64,000 nucleotides of DNA from Hymenobacter psoromatis (GCA_001596155.1 CP014771.1:2170001-2234000); one strand, 5' to 3'; counted from the first letter of the stretch, positions 1 through 8,890 are shown. Notes: a model not told the origin generated them from the sequence alone. Numbers and translations are program-made.

Positions 1-997
1 CGGGCCGGCCGCCGGTCGAGATGGTGTGCGCCTCGCGGGCAAAGCCGGTGGCAATAACCGTCACCCGGATGCTCTGGCCCAGGGTGTCGTCGGTGCCGTG
101 GCCAAAAATCATTTCGGCGTCTTCACCGGCCTTGCCCTGGATGTATTCGGTGATTTCCGATAACTCGTCCATCTCCAATTCGGCCTGGTCGCCCGACATG
201 ATGCTGAGCAGAATTTTCTGTGCGCCCTGAATGTCGGTGTTGTTGAGCAGCGGCGAGTTCAGGGCTTCCTCAGCGGCGCGCAGGGCGCGGTTCTCGCCCT
301 CCGTCACGGAACTGCCCATCACGGCCGCACCCGAGTCCTTCATCACCGTTTTCACGTCTTCGAAGTCCACGTTCACGTCGGCCGTCACGGTAATGATTTC
401 CGCAATCGACTTGGCAGCCGTGGTCAGCACCGTGTCGGCCTTGGCAAACGCCTGGCCCATCGTGAGGTTGCCGTAGAGCTGGCGCAGCTTATCGTTGAGA
501 ATCACCAGCACCGTGTCGCAGTGCTCGCTCAGCTCCTTGATGCCCTGCTCAGCCTGGTCGCGCTTTTTCTTACCCTCGAAAAGGAATGGTGCCGTCACGA
601 TGCCCACCGTCAGAATATTCAGCTCCTGCGCGACTTGCGCGATAACCGGGGCCGCGCCCGTGCCCGTGCCGCCGCCCATGCCCGCCGTGATAAACAGCAT
701 CTTGGTGCCGTTGCTCAGCAGCTCGCGGATTTGCTCGCGGCTCTCCAGCGCGGCCTGGCGGCCGCGCTCGGGCTTGGCACCCGCGCCGAGGCCCTCGGTC
801 AGGTCCACCCCAATCTGGAGCTTATTGGGCACCGTGGAGCTTTCCAGCGCCTGCCGGTCGGTGTTGCAAATAATAAACTCCACGTCCTTGATGCCCTGCT
901 TGTGCATGTGCTTCACGGCGTTGGAGCCCCCGCCCCCTACCCCAATCACCTTAATGATGGAACGGCTCTGGCTCGGAATGTCGAAGGTAAAATTCAT
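1..997 (-). CDS. ftsZ: Cell division GTPase FtsZ (3' end outside window)
   Basis: Tubulin-like GTPase that forms the cytokinetic Z-ring. Translating the minus strand from the ATG at 997 gives MNFTFDIPSQSRSIIKVIGV, the nucleotide-binding segment GVGGGGSNAV, and the tubulin signature GGGTGTGAAP at about residues 105-115. The remainder, including the expected C-terminal FtsA-binding tail, lies beyond base 1, so about 332 codons are visible. It is the last visible gene of the dcw cluster and follows ftsA after a 97-bp spacer that holds a hairpin. The identification is certain. The start is supported because homologues begin a few residues before the glycine-rich loop. Confidence 0.97.
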   Translation of the reverse strand, partial: MNFTFDIPSQSRSIIKVIGVGGGGSNAVKHMHKQGIKDVEFIICNTDRQALESSTVPNKLQIGVDLTEGLGAGAKPERGRQAALESREQIRELLSNGTKMLFITAGMGGGTGTGAAPVIAQVAQELNILTVGIVTAPFLFEGKKKRDQAEQGIKELSEHCDTVLVILNDKLRQLYGNLTMGQAFAKADTVLTTAAKSIAEIITVTADVNVDFEDVKTVMKDSGAAVMGSSVTEGENRALRAAEEALNSPLLNNTDIQGAQKILLSIMSGDQAELEMDELSEITEYIQGKAGEDAEMIFGHGTDDTLGQSIRVTVIATGFAREAHTISTGGRP

Positions 998-1024
998 AGG
1001 TTCAATGAGTGAGTGAGTGATTGA

Positions 1025-1077
1025 GTGAATGGGTGAATGAGCAGGCAGCCAAGCCATTCACTCATTCACCCATTCAC
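1025..1077. repeat. Hairpin and short tandem repeats between ftsA and ftsZ
   Basis: The arm at 1025-1041 (GTGAATGGGTGAATGAG) is the exact reverse complement of 1061-1077, with a 19-nt loop. The spacer is built from reiterated GAGT/GTGA units on the left and TTCACCCA units on the right (1061-1090). There is no T-tract, so a classical terminator is unlikely. As an intra-operon stem-loop it could set the ftsA:ftsZ message ratio, which is inference. A TTCACCCATTCACC-like stretch recurs inside the response regulator gene at 41551-41582. Confidence 0.8.
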
Positions 1078-1094
1078 CCATTCACCCATTGATT

Positions 1095-2501
1095 TTAATA
1101 TTGTTTGTCGTCAAAATCGTCAATCAGAATGCTTTTCAGCTTGCGGGTCATGTCACCCAAAAACTTGAGGCCCTTCTGCTCCTTCGGCGGCTTGGGCGCT
1201 TCGGGGGGGGTAGGCGCGGCAGACTGCGCGGCGGCCGGCGGCGCGGGCGCGAAGCTGGGCACCACCGGCGCGGCCACTGGGGCAGCAGCCTGGTAGCTAT
1301 AAGGAGCGGCTTCTTCCTCCCCGTAGCCGGGGCGGGCAACGCGCTCGTCCTGAGCCTGGTAGCCAGCCAGCACGAGACCCACGCCGGTGGCGTGCATCGG
1401 CGACTTCACGGCTTCAATCTTGCCCTTGCCCAAGTGTTGGTTGGGGTAGCCGATGCGCGTGTCGAGGCCGGTGAGATATTCGGTCAGCTGCTCCAGGTTC
1501 TGGAGCTGCGCGCCGCCGCCGGTCAGCACGATGCCGGCCGAGAGCTGCTCGTGCAGGCCCATGCGGTAGATTTCGGCATACACCAGCTCGACAATCTCCG
1601 ACATGCGGGCCTCGATGATATACGCCAGGTTCTTGAGCGACACCTCCTTAGGCGGGCGATTGGGCAGGCCCGGAATGCTCACGATTTCGTAATCGCTGGC
1701 TTCCTCGGCAATGGCTTTGCCAAATTTCACCTTCAGCTGCTCGGCCTGGTTGGGTGTCACGTTGCAGCCCTGCTTGATGTCCTGGGTAATGATATTGCCC
1801 CCGAACGGCAGCACCGCCGCGTGGCGAATAATGCCATCCTTGAACACGGCCAAATCGGTGGTGCCGCCGCCAATGTCAATCAGCGCCACGCCGGCTTCCT
1901 TCTCCTCGTCGCTCAGCACCGATACGCTCGACGCCAGCGGCTCCAGAATGAGGTCGGCAATGGCCAGCCCGGCCTTGGTCACGCACTTATTAATGTTATT
2001 AATAGCCGCGCTCTGCGCCGTGATAATGTGGAAATTGCCTTCCAGCCGCACGCCGGCCATGCCGATGGGGTCAAGCACGCCGCCCTCAAAATCAACCTTG
2101 TAGTCCTGCGGCATCACGTGAATAATCTGCGAGCCGGGCGGCGTCACTAGGCGGTACATGTCGGCCGTGAGGCGGTTCACGTCATCCTGCGTAATCTCGG
2201 TGTCGCCGCTGGGCCGCGTGATGGAGCCATTGTGTTGCAGCGACTTGATGTGCTGCCCCGCAATGCCCACGTTCACGACCCCAATGTCGATGCCCGACTG
2301 CTCCTCCGCTTGCCGAATGGCCCGCTTAATAGCATCCACGGTTTTGTCAATATTAAGCACGATGCCGCGCTGCACCCCATCGGATACGGCCTTGCCCATG
2401 CCCAGAATTTCGAGTTTGCCGTACTCATTTTTACGGCCCACTAAGGCGCAGATTTTCGTGGTGCCAATGTCGAGACCGACGACTATTTTATCTTGTTGCA
2501 T
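1095..2501 (-). CDS. ftsA: Cell division protein FtsA
   Basis: Actin-fold ATPase that tethers FtsZ to the membrane. The protein has 468 residues. The phosphate-1 motif GLDIGTTKICAL is at the N-terminus, the second phosphate loop DIGGGTTD is at residues 209-216, and a later adenosine motif reads LTGGGAQL. From about residue 385 there is a Pro/Ala-rich linker, then a basic amphipathic segment (KGLKFLGDMTRKLKS), the expected membrane-targeting helix near the C-terminus. The Pro/Ala linker makes it longer than the E. coli protein (about 420 residues). It lies between ftsQ and ftsZ in the usual order. Confidence 0.97.
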   Translation of the reverse strand: MQQDKIVVGLDIGTTKICALVGRKNEYGKLEILGMGKAVSDGVQRGIVLNIDKTVDAIKRAIRQAEEQSGIDIGVVNVGIAGQHIKSLQHNGSITRPSGDTEITQDDVNRLTADMYRLVTPPGSQIIHVMPQDYKVDFEGGVLDPIGMAGVRLEGNFHIITAQSAAINNINKCVTKAGLAIADLILEPLASSVSVLSDEEKEAGVALIDIGGGTTDLAVFKDGIIRHAAVLPFGGNIITQDIKQGCNVTPNQAEQLKVKFGKAIAEEASDYEIVSIPGLPNRPPKEVSLKNLAYIIEARMSEIVELVYAEIYRMGLHEQLSAGIVLTGGGAQLQNLEQLTEYLTGLDTRIGYPNQHLGKGKIEAVKSPMHATGVGLVLAGYQAQDERVARPGYGEEEAAPYSYQAAAPVAAPVVPSFAPAPPAAAQSAAPTPPEAPKPPKEQKGLKFLGDMTRKLKSILIDDFDDKQY

Positions 2502-2586
2502 AGGGAAGCAGTGGGCAGTGAAAGAGCAGTGACTAAATTAGTTAGCAAACTAGCTAAAAAATAGATTTTTGATTAACAGGCGGTTA

Positions 2587-3345
2587 CTACTCGCAGATTA
2601 TTTGGTTTTGGTATTCCACGTTCACGCGATGGTAGGTGTCCCAGCCTAAAACTGACGGAATTTGACGGTAAAATACCATCAATTTCGCGAATTTTCCTGA
2701 AATATCTTCCGGCACCCCAAATTCTATGCGTTGGTCGCCGACCTGTTGCGTGAAGCTGAGCTTGCCGCCCGGCTCCACAAACACTTCGGCCACTTGGGCG
2801 CGCCAGAAGGGATGTTCATCGACGTAGCGCAGAAAATCGAGGTAGCCGCGGCTGGTGCTGTCCTGGAAAAAAGTGGGGGGTAGGGTGCCGCCGCCCGCCC
2901 GGCTCACCGTCGCCACCCGTGCCGTGTAGAGCGGCGAGAGGGGTAGGCGGTGGCCGTTGGCATCGACGTAGGTATCGAGGCGGTCGTCGGGGTGTACGAG
3001 CCGGGCAATGGGACGGTTCTGGTGAATATCGGCGTGCAGGTTGCCGGCCAGGTCGCGGTACACCTGCGCATCGCGCACGAATGGGTGCGCCTTGAGGCGG
3101 TTTTCCAGCTCGCGCAGGCGCGGCCCCTCAGGCACGGTGCCGATTATCGGCTCCTTACCGCCATTAGTCAGCAGCGCCGTCACGCCGCGCTCACTGATAA
3201 AATAATTATCAAACTCGTTGGCCACGTTCACCACAATACTCTGCACCGGCCGGTGGGCCTGGCGCAGCGCCGCAAACGCGGCCATGCTTCCCAAACCCAG
3301 CAGGCAGGCCAGCGCGACGAGCAGATTGCGAACGGTCTTATCCAT
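2587..3345 (-). CDS. ftsQ: Cell division protein FtsQ/DivIB
   Basis: Single-pass divisome protein of the FtsQBL complex. It has 252 residues with a short cytoplasmic N-terminus, a transmembrane helix at about residues 9-27, and a periplasmic region that starts like a POTRA domain (about residues 35-105) followed by the FtsQ beta domain. Sequence conservation in this family is low, so much of the call rests on size, topology and position between murC and ftsA. The ATG at 3345 is immediately preceded by an AATCCGCG-type repeat that is also present in front of ftsW. Confidence 0.9.
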   Translation of the reverse strand: MDKTVRNLLVALACLLGLGSMAAFAALRQAHRPVQSIVVNVANEFDNYFISERGVTALLTNGGKEPIIGTVPEGPRLRELENRLKAHPFVRDAQVYRDLAGNLHADIHQNRPIARLVHPDDRLDTYVDANGHRLPLSPLYTARVATVSRAGGGTLPPTFFQDSTSRGYLDFLRYVDEHPFWRAQVAEVFVEPGGKLSFTQQVGDQRIEFGVPEDISGKFAKLMVFYRQIPSVLGWDTYHRVNVEYQNQIICE

Positions 3346-3390
3346 AAATCGCGGATTAACGCTGATTGAGCTGATTTCGCAGATTCAAGC
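3343..3390. repeat. AATC(T/C)GCG-type repeat abutting the ftsQ start codon
   Basis: Read on the minus strand, the bases just before ftsQ are a string of AATCnGCG units ending GCGATTTATG, where ATG is the start codon. The same string, with a few changes, precedes ftsW (7411-7458), where it also encodes the end of murD. This is a single-arm version of the 'AATCCGTG/AATCCGCG' repeats found as full palindromes at 40149-40382 and 46915-47033. The rest of the ftsQ-murC spacer shows nothing recognisable. Confidence 0.65.
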
Positions 3391-3475
3391 GGCGCTTATT
3401 TTGGGGTAATTAATTGGGAAGTGAACGGCTGTTTTTTGGAAATAAAAAGCCGAATTAGCTGCTATTAAAAGCTCG

Positions 3476-4861
3476 TTAACTCAGGATATTTTTCAGCTGC
3501 GGCACTAGGGTATCGATGTCGCCGGCACCCACGGTGGCCAGGATGTCAAAAGTAGGATTATTTTTCACATTTTCCAACACTTGTGCTTTGGTTTGCAATG
3601 ATTTAGCTTCGGAAGTGATGGCAGCCAGCAGCATCTCCGCCGTGATGCCGGGTAGGGGCAGTTCGCGGGCCGGATAAATGTCCAGCAAAACCACTTCGTC
3701 GGCCAGGCTCAGGCTCTGCGAAAATCCCTCGGCAAAATCGCGGGTGCGGGTAAATAAATGGGGCTGAAAAATGACGCGTATTTTCTTGTTCGGATACAGC
3801 GCCTTCAGCGACCGCAGAAAAGCCTCAATCTCGCGCGGGTGGTGCGCGTAGTCATCTACGTACACTTTGTCGGGGCCGGTTACGATAAATTCGAAGCGTC
3901 TTTTCACGCCCCGGTAGGCGGCCACGGCGGCCGGTAATTGCGATGTAGTGACACCAAATAGTTGTGCTGCCGCCGCCGCCGCCAGCATATTTTCTACGTT
4001 GTGAAAACCCGGTACGGCAAGTTTAAGTCCATTTACTACCCCCTGCGGCCCGTGGTAATCGAAGTGAAATTCGTGGCCTTCGACCATAATATTCCCCGCA
4101 AATAAATCGGCACCTTGCGCGGCCGTGAGGCCGTAGCGCAGCACCCGCGTGCCGGGCGGCCCGGCGGCGGCCACCCGCGCATCGGCGGTGTGGTTGAGCA
4201 GCAGCGTGCCACCGGGCTTTATCTGGCTCACGAACTGGCAGAAAGAATCAATCAGCGCGCTTTGCTCGCCGTAAATATCGAGGTGGTCGGCATCGGTGCT
4301 GGTCACGATGGCCACGTCGGGATGCAGCGTCAAAAAGCTACGGTCGTACTCGTCGGCCTCCACCACCACGGGCGCGTCGGGGCGCTGGGGCAGCAATAAA
4401 TTCGAGCCCAGATTCACCGCGATTCCGCCCAAAAAAGCGCCCGCGTCGAGGCCCGCGTGGTGCAGCAAATGCGCCACCATGCTGCTGGTCGTGGTTTTGC
4501 CGTGGGTGCCGGCCACCGCGATAGTGGGCCGGCCTTCGGTGAGCACGCCCAGCACCTGGCTGCGCTTGCGAATGTCGTAGCCCTGCGCGCGCAGCCACGC
4601 CCACTCGACGCTATCGGCCGGAATAGCGGGCGTGAGCACCACCAGCGTTTGGGCTTTACCCTCCCGAATTTCCCGCGGAATATTTTCCACCGCGTCGGCG
4701 TAGTGCACGGCAATTCCTTCGGCCTGCAAAGCTTGCGTGAGCGGCGTTTCGGTTTTATCGTAGCCGCTCACCTGATGGCCGTTGGCCTGAAACCAGCGCG
4801 CCAGCGCCGACATGCCAATGCCGCCAATGCCGAGAAAAAATATGTAGGGAAATTGCTGCAT
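3476..4861 (-). CDS. murC: UDP-N-acetylmuramate--L-alanine ligase MurC
   Basis: ATP-dependent ligase that adds L-Ala to UDP-MurNAc, the first amino-acid step of the peptidoglycan stem peptide, in the cytoplasm. The 461 residues are full length. The N-terminal Rossmann-like UDP-binding motif GIGGIGMSALA is near residue 11 and the Mur-ligase P-loop GTHGKTT is at 118-124. The central domain motif EADEYDRSF and a C-terminal domain with DDYAHHP follow. It lies between murG and ftsQ. The start ATG at 4861 places the UDP-binding loop at the expected distance from the N-terminus. Confidence 0.98.
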   Translation of the reverse strand: MQQFPYIFFLGIGGIGMSALARWFQANGHQVSGYDKTETPLTQALQAEGIAVHYADAVENIPREIREGKAQTLVVLTPAIPADSVEWAWLRAQGYDIRKRSQVLGVLTEGRPTIAVAGTHGKTTTSSMVAHLLHHAGLDAGAFLGGIAVNLGSNLLLPQRPDAPVVVEADEYDRSFLTLHPDVAIVTSTDADHLDIYGEQSALIDSFCQFVSQIKPGGTLLLNHTADARVAAAGPPGTRVLRYGLTAAQGADLFAGNIMVEGHEFHFDYHGPQGVVNGLKLAVPGFHNVENMLAAAAAAQLFGVTTSQLPAAVAAYRGVKRRFEFIVTGPDKVYVDDYAHHPREIEAFLRSLKALYPNKKIRVIFQPHLFTRTRDFAEGFSQSLSLADEVVLLDIYPARELPLPGITAEMLLAAITSEAKSLQTKAQVLENVKNNPTFDILATVGAGDIDTLVPQLKNILS

Positions 4862-4887
4862 TATTTGGAATTACTGGCTAAAACGAG

Positions 4888-5002
4888 CGTCATGCTGAGC
4901 GCAACGAAGTGGAGCCGAAGCATCTCGCGTGGGTTGGTAATCTAATCGTTCAACGATGCGAGCGAGATGCTTCGGCTCCACTTCGTTGCGCTCAGCATGA
5001 CG
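4888..5002. repeat. Perfect 41-bp-arm palindrome between murG and murC
   Basis: Arms 4888-4928 and 4962-5002 are exact reverse complements around a 33-nt centre. The arm begins CGTCATGCTGAGCGCAACGA. A related single arm lies at 6138-6182 between ftsW and murG, so this is a dispersed family. The element sits inside the dcw operon. No T-run follows the stem in the direction of transcription, so a role in RNA processing or stability is more likely than termination. Confidence 0.95.
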
Positions 5003-5018
5003 GTCTGTTTTATTGCTT

Positions 5019-6107
5019 TTACTTTTCGAGTAGCTTAAATAATTCGTCCACAATCGCCGTCGTCGCATTGGGGTTAGCTAATTCCAGCACGCGCTCGCTG
5101 AGCTGCTGCTGGCGCGCGTGGTCATTAAGCAGGCGCAGGGCTTCGTCGTAGAGGCGTTCGGCGGCGTGGGCATCGGTGACAAGGACGGCCGCGCCTTTGC
5201 TGACCAGCGACAGGGCATTTTTGGTCTGGTGGTCCTCGGCCACGTTGGGCGAAGGCACCAGCACGCTGGCTTTGCCCGTGAGGCAAAGCTCTGATACAGA
5301 GAGCGCCCCGGCCCGACTAATTACTACGTCAGCAGCGGCGTAGGCCAGGTCCATGCGCCGGATAAATTCCATCGCCTGCAGGTGGTCGGCGGCGTAGGGC
5401 GCGGCCTGCTGCTGGGCCTCGGGATAGTAGAGCTTGCCGGTTTGCCAGAGCAATTGCACGCCCGCCTCGCGCAGGCGGGGTAGGGCGGCGGCGGCGGCCA
5501 GGTTGAGGGTGCGCGCGCCGAGGCTGCCGCCCACCACGAGCAAAGTTTTCTTGCTGGGGTCGAGGTTGAAAAACTGCTGGGCTTCAGCACGGCTACCGTG
5601 GGCAATTTCGGTGCGCACGGGGTTGCCGGTTAGCACGATTTTATCGGCCGGAAAGAATTTTTCCATACCATCATAGGCCACGCATATTTTACTCACGCGG
5701 CGGCCCAATAACTTATTGACCAAGCCGGCGTACGAATTCTGCTCCTGAATTAAGCTCGGAATACCGCGCGAGGTAGCCGCCAATAATACCGGAGCCGAAG
5801 CGTAGCCGCCTACCCCCACCACGGCGTCGGGCCGAAATTCCTGAATTAATTTCCCGGCTTTGCGCACCGACCGGAATACCCGCACCGGGAACATAATATT
5901 CTGCGGCGTGAGGCGGCGCTGCAAACCCGTAATATCCAAGCCCACAATAGTATAGCCAGCCTCGGGCACGCGCGTCATCTCCATGCGGCCGTTAGCGCCC
6001 ACGAATAAAATATCGGCGTCGGGCTGCCGCCGCCGAATTTCATTCGCAATTGCCACCGCCGGGAAAATATGCCCGCCCGTGCCGCCGCCGGAGATGATGA
6101 ATTTCAT
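5019..6107 (-). CDS. murG: Undecaprenyl-PP-MurNAc-pentapeptide GlcNAc transferase MurG
   Basis: GT28 glycosyltransferase that converts lipid I to lipid II on the inner face of the membrane. It has 362 residues. The N-terminal motif ISGGGTGGHIFPAVAIA (residues 4-20) is the classic MurG loop. The C-terminal UDP-GlcNAc domain shows VVGGSLGA and the acceptor-side sequence VISRAGALSVSEL. It lies between ftsW and murC as usual. The ATG at 6107 gives the family-typical short leader. Confidence 0.98.
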   Translation of the reverse strand: MKFIISGGGTGGHIFPAVAIANEIRRRQPDADILFVGANGRMEMTRVPEAGYTIVGLDITGLQRRLTPQNIMFPVRVFRSVRKAGKLIQEFRPDAVVGVGGYASAPVLLAATSRGIPSLIQEQNSYAGLVNKLLGRRVSKICVAYDGMEKFFPADKIVLTGNPVRTEIAHGSRAEAQQFFNLDPSKKTLLVVGGSLGARTLNLAAAAALPRLREAGVQLLWQTGKLYYPEAQQQAAPYAADHLQAMEFIRRMDLAYAAADVVISRAGALSVSELCLTGKASVLVPSPNVAEDHQTKNALSLVSKGAAVLVTDAHAAERLYDEALRLLNDHARQQQLSERVLELANPNATTAIVDELFKLLEK

Positions 6108-6137
6108 GGGTAATTAGTCTTTATGTAATTCGGGCCT

Positions 6138-6182
6138 CGTTCAACAATGCGGGCGAGATTCCTCGGCAAGCTCGGAATGACG
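6138..6182. repeat. Single arm of the 4888-5002 repeat family
   Basis: The segment starts CGTTCAACAATGCGGGCGAG and ends GGAATGACG. It resembles the loop plus right arm of the palindrome at 4888-5002 (CGTTCAACGATGCGAGCGAG onwards, ending ATGACG) with several changes. No opposing arm is present, so it looks like a half element or a decayed copy. Confidence 0.6.
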
Positions 6183-6215
6183 TTCTATAAAAATCAGAAC
6201 AGGTTTATGAAAGAA

Positions 6216-7415
6216 TCAGGCATACTGCGCGCGCTTGCTGGGGATGCGCATGGTGTCGGCGGGCTCGCCGGTCATGGGACGGGTTTCGCGCTCGCCGCGG
6301 CTCACGGCCAGAATAATTCCGACGCTCAAGCCGGTGAAAATCAGAGAGGTGCCGCCCATACTCAGCATGGGCAGGGGTAGGCCCGTGACGGGGCCCAGGC
6401 CCACGGCTACCCCCATATTTACCATCGCCTGCAGGACCAGACTGAAACTCAATCCTGCCGAAAGCAGGCCGCCAAACGCACCCTGGCTATTCATCACGGT
6501 TTTCAATCCTCGATATAAAAAAGCGAGGTAGAGAAACAGCACGAGCAGCCCGCCAATCATGCCGTATTCTTCAATAATAATGGCGTAGATAAAGTCGGAA
6601 TACGGGTGCGGCATGATGTTGCGCTCGGTGCTTTTGCCGGGGCCTTTGCCGGTGAGGCCGCCCGTGGCAATGGCAATAAACGAGTGCTCCAGCTGAAACT
6701 GCGGTTTTTTGGTGTGGTCGGTGAAGTTGGTAATGCGCGACACGACCGTGCCCAAGCGCTGCCCGGCGGCCAGGCCAGCCCCACCCAGCACCACGCCAAT
6801 GACTACCATTACCAGCATTTGGCGCATCGGCACACGGCCAATAAACATGAGCAGCAGGCAGGTTAGAAATAGCAGTAGCGCCGTAGAGGCGTTGGAGAGC
6901 ACAATCAATCCGCAGATAACTCCTACCCAAAGCATTACCGGCAGCAGCGTGTTTTTGAAGTCGTGCAAATGCTGTTGGCGGCGGCTGAGCATGCTGGCCA
7001 GGTGCGAGATAAGCGCCAGCTTGGCCAGGTCGGAGGGCTGAAACGTCTGATTAATTACCGGAATAGTGAGCCAGCGCGAGGCCCCATTGGTTTCGCCGCC
7101 CATGAGGTAGGTAAAGAGCAGCAGCGGCACCGACAGCAGCAGCGCGTACAGGGACAGCCGCGAGTAGTGGCGGTAGTCAATGCGGTGCGCCAGCCACATC
7201 AAACCCAACCCCATGAAAATCAGGCTAGTGTGCTTGAGCACAATCAGCTCGACCGAGCCGGTGCGGCCGTGCAGCTCGTTGCGATACGCCAGCGTGCCGG
7301 TGGCCGAATACACGACGGCGATGCTGATGAGCGAAAACAGAATAACGATGGCCCACAAAATGGGGTCGCCCTTGAGGTTGCGTTGCAGCCAGGTGTGGGG
7401 GGTAGGGGTTTCCAT
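6216..7415 (-). CDS. ftsW: Peptidoglycan glycosyltransferase FtsW (SEDS family)
   Basis: Multi-pass SEDS polymerase that works with the class B PBP (ftsI product) in septal peptidoglycan synthesis. The start at 7415 (METPTPHTWLQRN) gives 399 residues with about ten transmembrane helices. The reading frame stays open upstream but overlaps murD and looks non-coding there. SEDS hallmarks are the loop with SRWLTIPVINQTFQPSDLAK and the later IIIEEYGMIGGLLVL and LPLPMLSMGGTSL motifs. The start codon directly follows an AATCnGCG repeat, also found in front of ftsQ. Confidence 0.96.
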   Translation of the reverse strand: METPTPHTWLQRNLKGDPILWAIVILFSLISIAVVYSATGTLAYRNELHGRTGSVELIVLKHTSLIFMGLGLMWLAHRIDYRHYSRLSLYALLLSVPLLLFTYLMGGETNGASRWLTIPVINQTFQPSDLAKLALISHLASMLSRRQQHLHDFKNTLLPVMLWVGVICGLIVLSNASTALLLFLTCLLLMFIGRVPMRQMLVMVVIGVVLGGAGLAAGQRLGTVVSRITNFTDHTKKPQFQLEHSFIAIATGGLTGKGPGKSTERNIMPHPYSDFIYAIIIEEYGMIGGLLVLFLYLAFLYRGLKTVMNSQGAFGGLLSAGLSFSLVLQAMVNMGVAVGLGPVTGLPLPMLSMGGTSLIFTGLSVGIILAVSRGERETRPMTGEPADTMRIPSKRAQYA

Positions 7416-7458
7416 AAATCGCAGATTTTCGCAGATTAAATTGATTTCGCGGATTCGG
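7411..7458. repeat. AATCnGCG-type repeat joining murD and ftsW
   Basis: This is the second copy of the repeat at 3343-3390. On the minus strand its first part encodes the last residues of MurD (SESAKSI, stop TAA) and its far end runs GCGATTTATG into the ftsW start codon. The repeat therefore supplies both a gene end and the start-codon context of the next gene. Confidence 0.65.
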
Positions 7459-8815
7459 AGGGGGGTAGGGCCTGCACGGCGGCCGTGAATTGGCGGCCGC
7501 GGTCTTCGTAGTTTTTGAACAGGTCGAAGCTGGCGCAGCAGGGCGAAAGCAGCACTACGTCGCCGGGGGAGGCCAGGGCGGCGGCGCGGCGCACGGCGTC
7601 GGCCATGCTTTGGGTTTCTTCGAGGTGCGGCACCTGGGTTTCGAACGCGGCGCGCAGCTTGGCATTGTCCACGCCCAGGCACACGAGGGCTTTCACTTTT
7701 TGCGCGGCCAGGGGCTGCAAGGAAGCGTAGTCGTTGCCTTTGTCGGTGCCGCCGGCAATCCAGACGATGGGCCGCTTCATGCCGTCGAGAGCGTACCAGG
7801 CAGCCTCCACATTGGTGGCCTTGCTGTCGTTGATGTACTCCACGCCGTTGATTTTGGCCACGAGCTGCAGGCGGTGGTCAGCGTTGTGGAAGCTGGCGAG
7901 GGCCTGCTCAATGGTATCTTTTTCCACGCCGGCTACCCGCGCTACCAGAATGGCCGCCAGCACGTTCTGGCGGTTGTGCTCGCCGATAAGCGGCGAGCGG
8001 GCGGTGCTGATAAGCTCGGTGGGGCTGTAGTAGCCGGGCAGCAGGTCGAGGCAAATTTCCGCTTGCCCGGTGTAATAGCCGGCGAGCTGAAAATCGGTGC
8101 GGTGGTGCAGGCTAAACGGCATCTGGCGCATCGGCCGCAGGGCTGCTTTAAAATAGCGCTGAATATTTTCGTCGTCGGCGTTGTAAATGAACGTGTCGTC
8201 GCTGTCCTGATTGCGCACGATGTTGAGCTTGGCGCGGGCATAGGCTTCGAGCGAGTAATCGTAGCGGTCGAGGTGGTCGGGGGTGATGTTGAGCAGCACC
8301 GCAATCCAGGGCTGAAAGCGGTCGATATCATCGAGCTGGAAGCTGCTTAATTCCAGCACGTAGTACTCAAATTTATCCTCGACTACCTGCTCGGCCAGCG
8401 AGTAGCCCACGTTGCCGGCCAGGCCCACATTCAGGCCAGCTTCCTTCACTAAATGGTAGGTGAGCAGCGTGGTCGTGGTCTTGCCGTTGGTGCCCGTGAT
8501 GGCAATAAAGCGTGCTTTGGTGTAGCGGCTGGCAAACTCAATCTCCGATATAATCGGAATATTCTGCTCACGCAGGGCCTTGACAACGGCCGCTTTTTCG
8601 GGGATGCCGGGGCTTTTTATCACCTCGTCGGCTTGCAGGATGCGGTCGAGCGAGTGCTGGTTTTCCTCGAACTCGATGCCGGCTTTGGTCAGCTTATCCT
8701 TGTAGTCGGCCTGAATAGCGTTGCGGTCCGACACGAACACAGCGTGGCCTTTGGCCTGTGCTAATAGCGCGGCTCCTACTCCACTTTCGGCAGCTCCGAG
8801 GATGATGATGTTCAT
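7436..8815 (-). CDS. murD: UDP-N-acetylmuramoyl-L-alanine--D-glutamate ligase MurD
   Basis: ATP-dependent ligase that adds D-Glu to UDP-MurNAc-L-Ala. It has 459 residues. The N-terminal motif is ILGAAESGVGAALLA, the P-loop ITGTNGKTTTT is near residue 107, and NITPDHLDRY is in the central domain. The C-terminal domain contains YINDSKATNVEA and ends with LLSPCCASFDLFKNYEDRG, typical of MurD. The last few residues (SESAKSI) are encoded by a repeat (7411-7458) and are unlikely to be ancestral. The ftsW start lies only about 20 bp downstream. Confidence 0.98.
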   Translation of the reverse strand: MNIIILGAAESGVGAALLAQAKGHAVFVSDRNAIQADYKDKLTKAGIEFEENQHSLDRILQADEVIKSPGIPEKAAVVKALREQNIPIISEIEFASRYTKARFIAITGTNGKTTTTLLTYHLVKEAGLNVGLAGNVGYSLAEQVVEDKFEYYVLELSSFQLDDIDRFQPWIAVLLNITPDHLDRYDYSLEAYARAKLNIVRNQDSDDTFIYNADDENIQRYFKAALRPMRQMPFSLHHRTDFQLAGYYTGQAEICLDLLPGYYSPTELISTARSPLIGEHNRQNVLAAILVARVAGVEKDTIEQALASFHNADHRLQLVAKINGVEYINDSKATNVEAAWYALDGMKRPIVWIAGGTDKGNDYASLQPLAAQKVKALVCLGVDNAKLRAAFETQVPHLEETQSMADAVRRAAALASPGDVVLLSPCCASFDLFKNYEDRGRQFTAAVQALPPSESAKSI

Positions 8816-8831
8816 GGGTATTCGTTCGAGG

Positions 8832-8890
8832 TAGCTTTCCCGCAGAGGGCGCAGAGGTTTTCGCGGAGGTTCGCTGAGACGAGAAAGCTA
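8832..8890. repeat. CGCAGAGG-type repeat inside a small stem, mraY-murD spacer
   Basis: The segment CCCGCAGAGGGCGCAGAGG (from 8839) followed by TTCGCGGAGGTTCGCTGAGA is flanked by the 8-bp inverted pair TAGCTTTC (8832-8839) and GAAAGCTA (8883-8890). The same unit recurs inside the ftsI coding sequence (11771-11815). Longer relatives form the full palindrome at 26901-27005. Confidence 0.7.

Noticed and set aside
1089..2150. Long plus-strand reading frame of 353 codons
   Set aside because: It lies antisense to ftsA. Its His/Gly/Arg-rich translation has no family features and simply reflects high GC.
4888..5002. Palindromes as ordinary Rho-independent terminators
   Set aside because: Most have no T-run after the stem, arms are much longer than terminator stems, and several lie inside the dcw operon where full termination would silence essential genes. 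The ECF sigma terminator at 55565-55604 shows what a real one looks like here.
6216..7682. Longer FtsW with about 89 extra N-terminal residues
   Set aside because: The extension overlaps murD in another frame and is Arg/Pro-rich without features. The ATG at 7415 gives a normal SEDS start.
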